Below are positions 1 through 11,552 of a stretch of DNA of 64,000 nt, piece by piece (the first letter of the stretch is position 1; each line of letters starts with the position of its first letter). Below the pieces are notes generated by a model, which saw only the letters and a program-made list of their open reading frames with translations, was not told the origin of the DNA and did no database searches. Both the position numbers and the translations under genes were made by a program. The DNA is from Microbotryomycetes sp. JL201 (taxonomy: Eukaryota; Basidiomycota; Microbotryomycetes), in contig JAQYUZ010000002.1 in assembly GCA_033819885.1 (NCBI GenBank), forward strand, positions 62,001 through 126,000, written 5' to 3'.

Positions 1-185
1 AAGGTGCCGGTCGAGAGGGCCAACGAGTCCAAAAAGGGCGGCAAACGCGGCGGGAGAGGTCATGAAAAGAACCACAAAATGCGCGAAGTTGAAAAGTGAG
101 TTGTCCCAATTGCTCGTAGGCTGCTTGTGCGCTGACGACTACTGTCCTCTTTCAAAGATACTCGTACAAGCACTGGCGAGGGTAA
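1..185 (+). CDS. 3' end of an unidentified basic protein (partial at left edge)
   Basis: The window opens inside a coding exon. Frame 1 reads a Lys/Gly/Arg-rich stretch (GGKRGGRGHEKNHKMREVEK). A plain reading stops at 97-99, but that stop lies inside a good donor (GTGAGT at 96), with an acceptor TTTCAAAG ending at 157. Splicing 96-157 extends the frame by the short tail KYSYKHWRG and a TAA at 183-185. I prefer this model because the tail is coherent and the 62-nt intron has the usual size here. The basic, glycine-rich end would suit a nucleolar or RNA-binding protein, but nothing identifies the family. The rest lies left of the window. Confidence 0.45.
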
Positions 186-348
186 TTTTCGTTCTGAGCC
201 ATATTTCTTTGTACGAATACTGTATTTCTATGCATCTTTTGCCTCAGTTTACCGTTTGCATCAGTCTGATCGCGTGATTTCGAGAGCTGCGAAGCCCGCG
301 CGCCGTTGTCCGTACCTCGCTCAGTCGGAGTGTGCTATTCTGTGAGCC

Positions 349-1909
349 ATGTCGGACTCTACTCCGAGTCAAGATTTGTCTGCGCAGGCCCACGTGAGAG
401 CGCCATCGACGCTGGCGTCGCTGATCGCGGGCTCGTTCGGCGGAGCGTCCCAAGTTGTCGTCGGACATCCTCTCGTGAGTCGAAACAGCGTCCGAACGCG
501 GCATCAAAAAGTGCTCAACGGGCTCATCTCAAGGACTTGATCAAAACGCGAGCTCAAACGGCACCGAGAGGCGCATTCAAAGGTCCGATCGACATTGCGC
601 TGCAAACGATCAGAAAGGAAGGCATACTCGCTTTGTACAAGGGCATCTCTCCTCCATTACTAGGCGTTGCAGGAGTCAACTCGTTGTTGTTTGCAAGCAA
701 CGCGTACGCGAGAAAGCTGGTCAGCCCGTATCCACACTTGACGATTCAACAAGTGGCGTTGGCAGGAGCGATTGCAGGCGCGGCGCAGAGCGTCTTGGCA
801 TCGCCAGTTGAGATGTTCAAGGTACGTCAGCTCGACCACACGACGCGCGTCGCCAGCTGGAACGGCCGCAAGATCGCGACTCGGTTCGACCTGGCAGCTC
901 GGGACTGGAACCAGCGACAGATTTTGAGAAAAGCACACGCTGGTCGCATTTGGGAAAAATAATCTTTGTTCCAATTGGTCGCTCTGGCTTGCGACGCGGT
1001 CGTCGTCACTAACAAGCGTTCCCGATTGACTCTTTTCAGCAAACAGGTCCGAATGCAGGCACAGTACAGCACCAACCCGAAAAAAATGAGAGAGATCGTG
1101 TCAGATATGTACACAAAGTACGGATGGTCAAAGGGCATCATGAGAGGGTATTGGGTTCGTCGTCGATGCCGTCGGAGTTTGACCAGATCTGACTCGGATC
1201 GGTCACGCAGATTACTGTGGTCAGGGAGATTCCGGCATATGGAGGCTTTTATGCAGGGTATGAGTATACAAAACGGACATTTCAGCAGAAGCTACAGGTG
1301 ACCGATCTGCCGGTGTGGGCCACATTGACGGCTGGTGCCATGGGCGGTATCGCATATTGGACGGCTTGGTGAGCGCGGACCGTAATCACCGCTTGAAAGG
1401 AGTCTGACCAAGACATTTGCCATTGAAGCTATCCTCTCGGTCAGTAGATGGTCGCATTGCCGCGCTCACTACTGAACGGATTCTCAAATAATTGTACAGA
1501 TGTCGTCAAGTCGCGGATACAACTACAAGAAGCGCCGCCCGGACGCAACTACATTTTTGCAACATTTGCAAAGGTCTATCGAGAAGAAGGCGCGGGTGCG
1601 TTCGTAAGAGGTATCACACCAACATGTCAGTCATGCACGCCGAGAAACTCCGTGAGACCTTTGCTGCTAGCTGACCTCGATCTGACGTCCAACAGACATT
1701 CGAGCGTGAGGTTTTCGAATGCCAGGCAATGGTGTGCTTTCTGTTGCTGACTGTACCAACTTTTCTGGCGCAGTGTGCCTGCAGCGGCCTCTACGGTGTG
1801 CACGCTCGGGTTACTGGACCTGCGTGTTCAATTTCGCTGACACGTGAAACTGCAGTTCCTCGCATTCGAGTTTGCCATGTCATTCCTGCAAAAGCATACG
1901 AATTTGTAG
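349..1909 (+). CDS. mitochondrial carrier family (SLC25) protein
   Basis: Solute carrier of the mitochondrial inner membrane; the substrate cannot be told from the sequence. My model has nine exons: 349-474, 534-821, 1047-1154, 1211-1368, 1429-1439, 1500-1625, 1696-1705, 1774-1795 and 1856-1909. Together they give 300 residues, the usual carrier length, as three repeats of about 100. The PX(D/E)XX(K/R) signatures are GHPLDLIKTR (repeat 1, across an intron), ASPVEMFKVRMQ (repeat 2, across an intron) and CYPLDVVKSRIQ (repeat 3). The third exists only if an 11-nt exon is included. A 10-nt exon similarly rebuilds YIRAVPAAAST near the end. Each repeat also carries the usual glycine-rich second-helix motif (YKGISPPLLG, MRGYW, VRGITPT). 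The donor after MRGYW (GTTCGT at 1155) is weak and is the least certain join. General type resembles the carnitine/ornithine carrier branch, but this is only an impression. Confidence 0.88.
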
Positions 1910-2139
1910 TCCCATTGTGTATTCAAATTAAACCTGTCGTTTGTGCTGACACATCGGCGGGGAAACACGAACTGGCGCACGCCGGGTTGACTCCTGACGT
2001 TTCAAGACGTTGCCGACTGGCGCGTCGTCTCATGGAACAGCGTGAAAGCTTTCCAGCCTCACAGATCGTCTTGCAGTGATCTTCTTGTGTCGGCATCGGC
2101 CGCTTTGCCCGTTGACCAAGGCAGTGTAGACGAGTGCAG

Positions 2140-3340
2140 ATGCAGTCGTCAGCCGCAGCCAATCAACCCTCGCGCCGCCCTTGCGCCACTTGCCAGAGAC
2201 GCAGTGGGTGTCGCGAATCACTCCGGACAAAGTATGAAACTGATACCGCTTACATTGACAGAGGTGCGCTGCACCGGCGAGCGTCCAGCATGCAGCGCCT
2301 GCAAAAAGCATGCCATCACGTTAGGACTTGAGCCGGAGACTTTTGTGTGCAAGTACAACGACGATCCCGTCTTTACTCCTCGTCCTGTCCGTCCATCGTC
2401 CGGGTCAGTGTCCGTCCCGCTTACGCCGCCACGGTCTTCGCAAACTGCCGCGTCATCGCCTGCGCCATCATTCGGTTCGCTCAGCTCGTACTTTGATGGT
2501 TCGCCCCAACAACAACGCAAAAATGACAAAAGATCAAGCAGCCTAAGTTTGAACTCGACAGCTAGTTCGGCAGCGGCTTCTTCCCACCTATCCGTGCCGC
2601 CACCGTTTCCAATTGCAATGCAAAGCCGACCTGCCGGACCGAGGAAACAGAAGACGGGGCCAAAACTGGCTTTACAACCGACGACGAAGCGACCTTCCGT
2701 ATTCAAACACAAGTCGCATCCAGTTGTGACAAAGAATGTGGCGACACAAACGACGACGGCTGTTTCAGGCAGCGCAGACCCCAGTGCTTTGCCAGGCAGC
2801 CGCGATGGTATGTCTATCCTGCCATCTACCATGGCGCAATATTCTGACGGGAATGAGCTAGTTGAAATGGAAGATATGGCTGCGTCACCGCTTGATGCAT
2901 ATCACCGCTCATCTCAGCGCCGACACACTTTTCCATACGCACAACTTCCAGGACCATTCCAATCTGGCTACGAGATCGAATCACTGCCTCTGCTCCCCGT
3001 GTTTCCGACGGATCCTTCAACGTCGCCTTCGTCTCCGAGTGAATACAGCTCACCCTCGGAACTCACCTTTGCGCCAGCGGCATTGACAAGGCTCGGAAGG
3101 CAGTTCCATGCTCCGCACCTTCCTTATGTCGAGCCTCGGATCCTTGCCAACTCGATCACCAGCGAGCGCTCAGCCGCTATCGAACCGTCAACGCCACCAA
3201 AGCAGAATCCGTGGACGACGATGCACGCACCTCACCTGACTCTGTCGCCGAGTCTGTCATCTTTGCATTATTTAGATGATGACGGCGATGTGACGAGCAG
3301 TCCGTTGGATGACTTTGCCTTTCATGTGCCTACTCCTTGA
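2140..3340 (+). CDS. Zn(II)2Cys6 fungal transcription factor
   Basis: Two exons, 2140-2203 and 2262-3340, give 380 residues. The ATG at 2140 starts MQSSAAANQPSRRPCATCQRR; splicing then gives the zinc cluster CATCQRRKVRC...CSAC...C within about 55 residues of the start. Known for the family: six cysteines bind two zinc ions and contact CGG-type DNA sites. The spacing is CX2CX6CX6CX2CX15C, so the last loop is longer than the usual 6-8 residues. The remainder is low-complexity Ser/Pro/Thr sequence with basic patches (KRPSVFKHKSHP) and no recognisable fungal middle-homology domain. It ends in an acidic segment (LDDDGDVTSSPLDDFAF) that could activate transcription. Target genes are unknown. Confidence 0.8.
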
Positions 3341-3956
3341 CCGTACGTGCCGCCTCCTTGCCGGACGTCCGCGCCTCTAAACCCGGTCGCGCTACAAAAT
3401 ACTCAATGAGCGTCTGCCATGTACATTCTACATACTCACTCTGGCTGTTCTTTGTTCTGCTGAATTTGCTTGTTGACACTTGAAGTTGTCGTCATTGTCC
3501 TCGTCGTCAAATACTGCCTTCTCCTCATTTCATTGTAGATGTCCACGATAGGAAATAGTCTGTTCAACATAGCTTCATGTTGTTGATCATCGGATACGGA
3601 TACACTTGGCTTTGAAGGTTACAAAAGCGGGGCTCAGGGTCGGCAAAGAGCTGCGCCACACGCTTGGGCCGTTCGAAACCTTGAAACTTTCGGGTTACGC
3701 AGTCTTGTCTTCTTGACAGCGTGATCGTAGCACAAAGTCGATTGGGTCAATCTTGCGCTCGGACGACTCTCAAAGAGATAAAGTTCAGTTACAGACCTAC
3801 AAAAGCGACAGTGCAACGACGAAAACGAGGCCCGAGCGCAAGAACAAAGGCGCGCACCGACTAGCATCACCTCAACCCCCCGCATCCCCCGGTGCTGTTC
3901 AAGCAGAACATCTTGAACCAGGATTTGACGTCCTTTCTTGGCTGGTTGTTGCAAAC
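3341..3956. other. intergenic region
   Basis: 616 bp between two genes in the same direction. It should hold the 3' UTR of the zinc-cluster gene and the promoter and 5' UTR of the next gene. It is locally AT-richer near 3540-3620. I see no convincing small gene, RNA or repeat. Confidence 0.5.
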
Positions 3957-5623
3957 ATGGAGGGAAGAAAAGGCTCGCACGGTTCTTTCGTCCGGCATGC
4001 AGACGCATATCCTACTCCAGACTCGTCTCCAGTCTTGGCAGTGACACCAAAGATGCTTCCGAGAGAACATTCGCCAAGAACCGGCCATCCTAGAGACGGA
4101 TCAGACGATTCAGAGGATGAGGATTTTCAAGAATTTGGGTTTCAAAAGCGCCGAACGAGCAAAAAAGAATCCCTGATTGGTGCATTTCATTGATCTGATC
4201 CTCTTTGATGTTGTTTAGGGGACTGACCATGTAGCGCAGATCTGCTCAACTCTGAGCCGCCAGACTGGATCTTGCGCCAGCAAATTCAACGTCCGGGAAA
4301 CGGAGTGCAGGTTCAAGCTTCGGCATCGCCCAAGAAGTCAACGTCATTCTTTTCCAAGAGCAAGCTCACCTCGCCAGTCAAAGCCTTTGGACGCAAACAA
4401 TCGGCGCCTGCCTCCACTTTTGCCTGTCAAGAATCAGATTCGATGCCGCCACACCCAAAGCGAGACCCAAACACACTGAGGATCTCCAAGTCCGTTAGTT
4501 CTTTTACAAAAAGTCTTGCCACGATCAGGAGCGGATCGTACCTCAATCCCGAACCATTGATGTACGGTCCAAATTCCCGCAACGCGAGCGTTTCGACGTT
4601 CGGTCGACCTCTGCATGGCCTTCAAGCCAAAGACGCACACGCCAATGACACAGTCTCGAACTCTCAAGATCTGGTCCCTTTGTACGCTAACAACAGCGAA
4701 AGACCAGCCTTGCCGCCAAACGAATCGGGTCGAAATCACAGCCAATCGACGTCAACTGCTTCAAGCTTATCCGAATCAATGTCGACAACAACGACGTCCG
4801 CTATTCGCAGCGTTGTCAACAAAGCAAAACAACACGTGCAACGACGGGGGTCTCTCGCTCGACCGCCCTCGACGACAGAACATGAGTCGTTCATTGGACG
4901 GCATGTCAGGCAGAGTTCGTTCAGTCATATTGTTGATACGGCAACCCGAGATGAAAGTCTCGACTTTGGGCATGAGACGGAGGAATTGGATTCCGGCAAA
5001 GTATTGTATTACGCCTCACCGAGTTACGCAAGCGAGTTTGAAAAAGGCGAAGTAATTGAAACGCCAGAGACCCCGACGCGTTCGTCAAGAGAGTCGATAT
5101 CCTCATCTTCAGTTAGCGGATCAGCGAGGTATGTCACTTTGACTAGCTCACTCAAGCTTGAAGAGTGGTTCGCTGATTCGAGCTCTGAAATTTCAGCAAC
5201 AAGCGAATTCCTCGCAAGCCAGCACCTGTACCATCGCCAGAATTCGATCAACACACGAGCGTCGAATGTGATCCTCCAATTTCAGAGCATGACGCCCCGC
5301 AATCAGGCAAGGTCCCAACGGCTGTGCAAACAAGGTCGGAACCGTCCGTATCTGCCGATGGAATCGAAGCGTTACAAGAGCCCGACAAGCCGTCAACCAA
5401 CAAGAGCACAGGACAATCAGAGACATGGGTCCATACACTCTCAAGCATCGATTCAAAGCTCGATCGGCACATGGTCACTCTCGATCGACTCGAGCTCAGA
5501 CTCGACCGACTTACACAGCTTTTTGAGACTGTGTGTCAGGCGGCCTGCGTGCCCGTTTGCAAAGAATGCAATTCATGCGTCGTCGAATCCAGTGACGAGA
5601 CGGGAGCTCCTTTGGTACGATAG
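3957..5623 (+). CDS. unidentified Ser-rich protein with C-terminal coiled coil
   Basis: Three exons, 3957-4179, 4240-5128 and 5197-5623, give 512 residues. The first join yields KKESLIDLLNSEPPDW, the best ordered part of the N-terminus. It follows an acidic patch (DDSEDEDFQEFGF) and a basic one (KRRTSKK). The middle 300 residues are Ser/Thr/Pro-rich and probably disordered, with many SP and SxxS sites that look like kinase targets. Removing the second intron (donor GTATGT at 5129) joins the frame to a heptad-like helix (LDRHMVTLDRLELRLDRLTQLFETV is read at about 5460-5535) and a Cys-rich end with VCKEC. I do not recognise the family. The layout suggests a scaffold or signalling adaptor, which is inference only. 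Confidence 0.7.
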
Positions 5624-5770
5624 ACACTTTTCTCACAACCTTGATGTATTTTGTTGATCAGTTTCACAACGAGGGAGGATGAGATTTGCATTTGCAAGGA
5701 GGAGGCGTGTCTTGTTGATACATCTACAGAACTAGCGATCGCTCAAGGAAGCGCAGCAAGCACATACCCG

Positions 5771-8700
5771 TCAAAGCTGCCTCGCAATCGAATTAATTGC
5801 TTCGCTGCAAACGAGCGACACGTGAGCTGTCGTACTCGTCATGGTAAAAGCCAACTCACGTTTTGTCCTTCCTACAGTACACCAAAAAGTAGGCGTTTGT
5901 GTCTCCGGCTGCACGGGAGATTATTGACGTTGGCATGAGCGTGACATTTCCGCATGAATGGACTTACTCGTAGGAGCAAACACTGTTTGCAGCGCGTCAG
6001 CTTGAGACACCGTGGCATCGTTGTCTGAGATTTGCATAGTCCGTCAGCAACGTCAAGAATTGGATGTTCCGGAACAACGAACATTTGAGCCACCGACGAG
6101 GATTCTTGCTGTCTCGTTGGTAGATGAAATAGTGACCGCTTGTTGCAGTGCCACGATGCATAAACACTGCCACGAGCTCGTACGAAGCTCGAGCCGTGTA
6201 CGTGCCGTCCGTCGACCAGATCGATTCTATCTCGAGCCGCAACGATTGGAGACGCTCAGTTGTCGCCGTAATCTCGGCATCGAGCTCTTGTGACGTGATG
6301 GCAAGGTCTTCGCCGAGTTGTTCATCACGGATTGCAGCCAGCTCAGGGGCCTTGGACGTAAATGACAGTATGTCTCTGAAGAGCTTGCCTCCATGCTGTC
6401 ATCAGAGACCGTCAGCTTGCACGCTTTCGAGGCCAGGCTTCAGGTTGGCTCACTTCGGGCTTGACAAGCTTCTCAAGCTTGGCGCGAAGTGACTCGATTT
6501 CCAGCCGGAGCACGTCCGTCCTCTTTCGGCGTTGGACAAGTTCTAAATCACCGTCCTGTCCTTCGAGGTAGCGATCAAGATTCAGTTCCGGGCCAAACGC
6601 CATGTAGTGATTTGATTTGAAGATCTGTTGCTTGACTCTGTCGTACTGCACGCGTTGCAGTTGAATTTGCAACAAGTCTGGCACGTCAACGAGAGACACT
6701 CGTCGTCGAGCCTTTTTGCCCTCAATCTCGACAACAGAGTCGTCAAACACGGCGTCCAACCCGTCATACATGTCACGACCTTCCTCTGCAACGTCCACCA
6801 GGAGTGAAAAAAATGGTTCTTGACGTATACGCACGGGATCTGTGACGTTCGTGTCCTCGAACGACAACTTTTGCTGCGTTTTGCCAAAGAATGTCCTGTC
6901 GAGCATCCCGAGTCAGAACCGAGACGACGCTATCTTACCTCACGCTTACCTTTTCAAAACAGCCGTTACCTCGGATGCGTCTTGTGCTGTCGCAGAGTTG
7001 AAAGCGCATTCGAGTTGAAACATGACGTTATCCATACATTCGGTAACATCATTTTGTCGCCCTGACCATTGAGCAGGTCAGACTCGAACCTTCCTCGCCA
7101 ATTCCGGATTCCTCACCAAAAGCCATGTAGTTCGAGACCTGTGCGCTCAAGTCTCGTTCTTTCGATGCAGCGTCTGCGGTGGTCGGTCTCGGGGGTAGGG
7201 GAGGTGGAGCCGGAGCGACATCGACTGCCATGTCTTCGAGTGCACGAATCTCTCTCACTCCGTCTGCTGCCTCATTTGTGACTATTTCGGTCTGCTTCGT
7301 CGCCACGCTATCAATCGATCGTCCTCGTTTGATCGATCGCCCGTCAGCGTTCTGCTCAGTCGTCGACGTTGTCTCTGAATCTGTTACGTCCGCCAAAATG
7401 TCATGATCTAAGGCTGGCTCAGAAGGGGCGATCTGTTCGTCGACCGCTATCGCATCTTGCTCCTCGTGCGCTTCGTCGAACGGGTTTGCACGCCTTTTGC
7501 CAAGAATCGATGGCGAGATGGGTTCTTTTGTCGCACCAGATGTTGCTTGAGGAGCGAAATCATAAGCAGCAGGCTCCTTGCTGGCGTCTGCTGGCTTCTC
7601 CGTCGTGTTGCTCTGTTTCGTCACACCCGTATTCTCCTCTTTTGATGGCACGAGGGCCAGATATGCCAACTCGGTTTCCGGCGTGACGGCATTCACAGGA
7701 GAATGAATCAGTTGTCTGAACAGGCCTTGAAGTAGCTCTACGACTGCAAGTGATTTTCGTCGTCAAGCAATCGTTACGTTCAGCGAATTACCTCTGCACT
7801 CACAGCGTCTGCTGCGCTCGACTTCGGCCGCTGTGACGATTCGACCACCTACTCGAGGTAAATCTTGCGTCGCGGCGGATTCCGGATTTTGGTACTGCAA
7901 AACGGCATCGCGCACTTCTCGAACCGTAAAGAGGTACTAGAGAAAGAAATGATCAGTTTGCCAAGCAAGGATTCGCTCTCGTCGAGGGAGAGAGTACCTG
8001 AAGCAACGAGTTCAGGTAGCAAGTGTTGGCGATGTTCGTCAGACCGACTGGGACGTCTGGATCGACCGACGGTGCAGCCTGCCACGGCTCCCAGGCTGCA
8101 GAAAGCAACATGTGGAGAATCAGTCTATGACTGCGGCAAAGATCAGGCCAGACGCTCACAGTCCTGGCCCGTCATGAGATAATGTCGTATCCGGTCGCTG
8201 TTCTTATGATCTGCGATAACTTCTAGCGCTTCTTTGATAGTGTCCGCGCTGACACCATCGTCTACCTGCGCCCGATAGGGAATGTATCGTCAACAAAATT
8301 GGAGGTACTGTCCAAGCAGGGCACAGACAACCTACCCTTAGTCCCGAAACCATGATCAGCATTGAATCTTCCTGCTCATCAACATTGCCCACTCCCAGAA
8401 CTTCTTGGGCTCGCTGCAGAGTCATTTCAGGCTTCTGAGGCTGGATGAGCGATTGGACCATGCTGCGAAGGTAGTCGCTTTGCTTAATTTCTGCCAGCGC
8501 AGATAGCGAGTCGATCAATTTTTGCTTTTGTTCCGGCTGCTCGAGAGACTCGTCCTGCCTATGAAAAGCGCTGACGATCGTCTCATCATCGACCTGGCGT
8601 AATTGAAGCAGATTGTCGTTGTAAATCGCGGCCAGACCAAAAGTTCTGAAAGCGTCAAGCAATTCTTTAGACGTCTTGTGGCCCGCGCTCTGTTCCAGTG

Positions 8701-11250
8701 CGACAGTCGTTAGCAGTGCTTCTGACGAGCGATACTGAGCGATGCCGTCGAGCGCAGTGAGGACTGCGCGCATGAAGTGAGCACGATCCTGCGTCAAGGA
8801 CGGGCTGGTTTAACGCACACTCTGGACCAAAGTAGCTTTGGTAGAAGCACTGTTGTTTGTATACGGCGATGATCGAATCATCTTCCAGGGTGTATGGCAC
8901 TCCGAGGAAATCGTAGTGTAGGCTTGCCGTCAGTGACTCGGCGCCATCCCGCTGGACAAGCGCTTCTGTTGCTTCGAATGATTTCACTGCGCTCAGAACG
9001 TATCAGATGGCTCTCCCGCAGAATTTTCGCCAACGTCACTGACAATTGTTCTCGTACTCGAGCGTAGCCAACAGTCGGGTTCGAGACGGAGAAAGTGTGA
9101 TTCGCGTGTCAGACATCTTGACCGTCTGAAACTCGGTCGAGGAGCCTTTTATCAGAGGAAAGGCTTTGAGTATAAAGACATCCCTGAAGAATTTCCGGCG
9201 AACGAACCAAATTTGGTTTTGCAGTCTTCGATCCAAAGACCTAATTCGAGCCAACACCGCAAACACCTAGCTCGATTGATGCGACCGTGTTCAGATCGCT
9301 CATCAACGTCAGGAGCGTGCAGGGTAGGTTGAGTCTGATCTGTGCCATCGCGATCCATGAATGTGAAGCCCAGAGTCGACACGAAAATCTCGCGCCTGTT
9401 GAGCCAGCCCTCGCGTGAGTGAACACGCAACGGACATGCGGAGCGCAAGCTTACGAGATAGGGTTCCATGACACCCACTTGGAGAACGTCTTGCCCTCTG
9501 TAGGAAGGGCTCTCGTTTCACCCTTGAACAAGACGTTGTCCAGCGCACTGCGACAGCTTCATGAGATCTCGATCACCTTTTCAGAAGGGGACTGTTGCAC
9601 TCACGTCCAAATGAGATTGACCGCTCTGTACATCGAAAGCTGGCTGGACGCGCCGAGTGGCGGATGCTCCCGTCGCTCCTTTTCGAAGGCGGTCCACAGC
9701 GCGTTCGGAATAACAGACGGATAGAAGTCGACATCCGAATACGTGACGACGGCGCCCCTCGTGGAGAACAACACGTACAAGAAGCGTTCGTGCAAGTCTG
9801 TCGGTCTAGGACTGAACAATTCTGGCTGGCCGACATCGTCTGGCTTGGCGAGATCGAAAGGCTGCGGAAGCGGAATTTGAAGCTTTGATACGACGTCGAC
9901 GCAGTCATATCTTGACCTTTGCCAGAGGGTCGGCTGCGAGCGAATCGGTGCTATAGCCGAATCTTTGATTCTCGAAAACAAGACCCATGACATGGTTTTC
10001 CGGCAGAAATACATGTCTGGATGCGGTCGAACTGCGTCCAGCTCGTCTTTTGTGATGGTCGAATAGCCTTTCCGCGTCTGCATCTCGGATCTAAGCAGCT
10101 TATCTGTCGCCTGGGCCTCGGCGTCTCCGTCGAGATCTATCAAATCAGTTTCTGCCGGCTGCCGGATTGACGCGCTTTCAGTCTCCGTCGATGCGGCCCC
10201 TCCATTTGGCTTCACGTCTAGCGAACCCCGCGCCACAAAGCTGCCCATGTCTGGATATTTATCGCCTCGAGGAGTCGGTCCGACATCAAAGTCCCATAGT
10301 GTCGTGTTCTCCCAAATGCCGCCCTTCTCGTGCCAAGAGACTGCAGGGTCCACAATTTTGAGGGCCGTCCAGCCGACGTCGTACAGCCCGTGAAACGAGT
10401 CTTCGCCTCGCTCTCGGCTGCTGACGGCGTCAGAGATGTTTGCCGGCTCTGGTAAAGTCCAGCCGGAAGAGATCATGTGCTGGGGAGTAGCGGCTCCCGG
10501 AGTCTGCTGCTCCAGGCTTGACAATGTGTGGCGCAGAGAGTCTTCTGGTTCCCAAGATTCCTTGTGATCTCGCCCACGCTGTGGCCACCTGTCCACATCG
10601 TCTACATACGGGCTCTGCCAATCCAAGTGTTCATACGTGGGAATGTCGTCAGAATGCTTGCTCGAGCTGTACACGTGCGACAACCTTGGATTATATGGTC
10701 TCGTGACTGACGACGTTGACTCGACCGTCATGTCGATGTCAGATTGGCTCGAGGTCGGCTCAGATTCCACAATGCTGTCGACTTCTCTGCTCTGCACGGC
10801 TCTGACCGCAGCTCGCTTGCCTGTGCAGGTCTGACTGGCAGTGGCCTGTGCTGGCAAGCCCACAATCTCTTCATAGCTCGGCGGGGCAGTCGGCGGCGGC
10901 GGCGCATAATTGCTCGTTGATGCTCCATCGTTCGTGATCTGCGCTGTCTTTGCTCGTCTGTCGCCTGACAATGACGCGTTGTTGAAGAACGAGGCCGCGC
11001 TGACCGGCTTCTCGTACAGGTCGTCCTTTGGAGGCGCGCTTTTCTTGGACTCGGGGGCCAATGAAAGCTCTGTTGACGCCTCGTCGGATTTTGGTGGCAG
11101 CGGGGGCGGCGGTGTACTGCCGAGTGTCGTCTCGTTCAATGACGAGGCCCGAGCGCCCTGCTCGGCCGCGACTGCAACATTGCACAGGCAGACCACGTCA
11201 GCAACAACAAGCAATCATATCAGAAGAAGACGCGCACCACCATCAGCCAT
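5771..11250 (-). CDS. UBP2: ubiquitin carboxyl-terminal hydrolase, UBP2 type
   Basis: Cysteine protease that removes ubiquitin; in yeast Ubp2 trims K63-linked chains together with Rsp5/Rup1. About 14 exons give roughly 1,550 residues. The ATG at 11250 starts a 13-nt first coding exon spliced to 11171. Residues 1-530 are low-complexity followed by the UBP2 N-terminal region. The USP core carries the Cys box GLTNIANTCYLNSLLQ (about 7985-8035), the conserved GRQNDVTECMDNV (about 7020-7110, formed by a splice) and the His box TATSGHYFIYQRD (about 6110-6160). WLKYNDATVSQ and AYFLVYCRKDK follow, also formed by splices. A long Pro/Glu-rich insert with a basic KRGRS patch sits between the Cys box and GRQ (about 7130-7700), as large inserts do in this family. 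An apparent stop at 5856-5858 is read as a donor (GTGAGT); a last exon 5804-5771 adds TEAINSIARQL. Confidence 0.9.
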
Positions 11251-11552
11251 GCAGGCGGGGTTCGTGAGGAGGCAGTACAAAGGTGGAAACGCAAGTCATT
11301 TGTCAAAGTTGTGCGGCCCACAGGAATTGGAATTCATTGTTGCTATATGTATTGCGATGATGCGCTTCGACTTCAGACCGCGGCATTGGATCCTAGTTCT
11401 TGCACAAAGTCACTTCACCAAAGTCTCGAATTCCAAGCCACAAAACAGATTACAAAACTCGAACGCCAACCATTCTTATGCACAAAACGAAAGTGGGGAT
11501 TGTCCGGAAGAGCCAGGGTACGCCACGTTCAGGCCGAGACTACCACGACATG
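11251..11552. other. intergenic region upstream of UBP2
   Basis: 302 bp between the UBP2 start and the GLC8 stop, both on the minus strand. It should contain the GLC8 3' UTR and the UBP2 promoter. I see no gene or repeat in it. Confidence 0.5.

Noticed and set aside
2042-2262. Upstream extension of the zinc-cluster gene in the single long frame
   Set aside because: The extension reads through an intron and replaces the first half of the zinc cluster with unrelated sequence. Splicing 2204-2262 restores CATCQRRKVRC.
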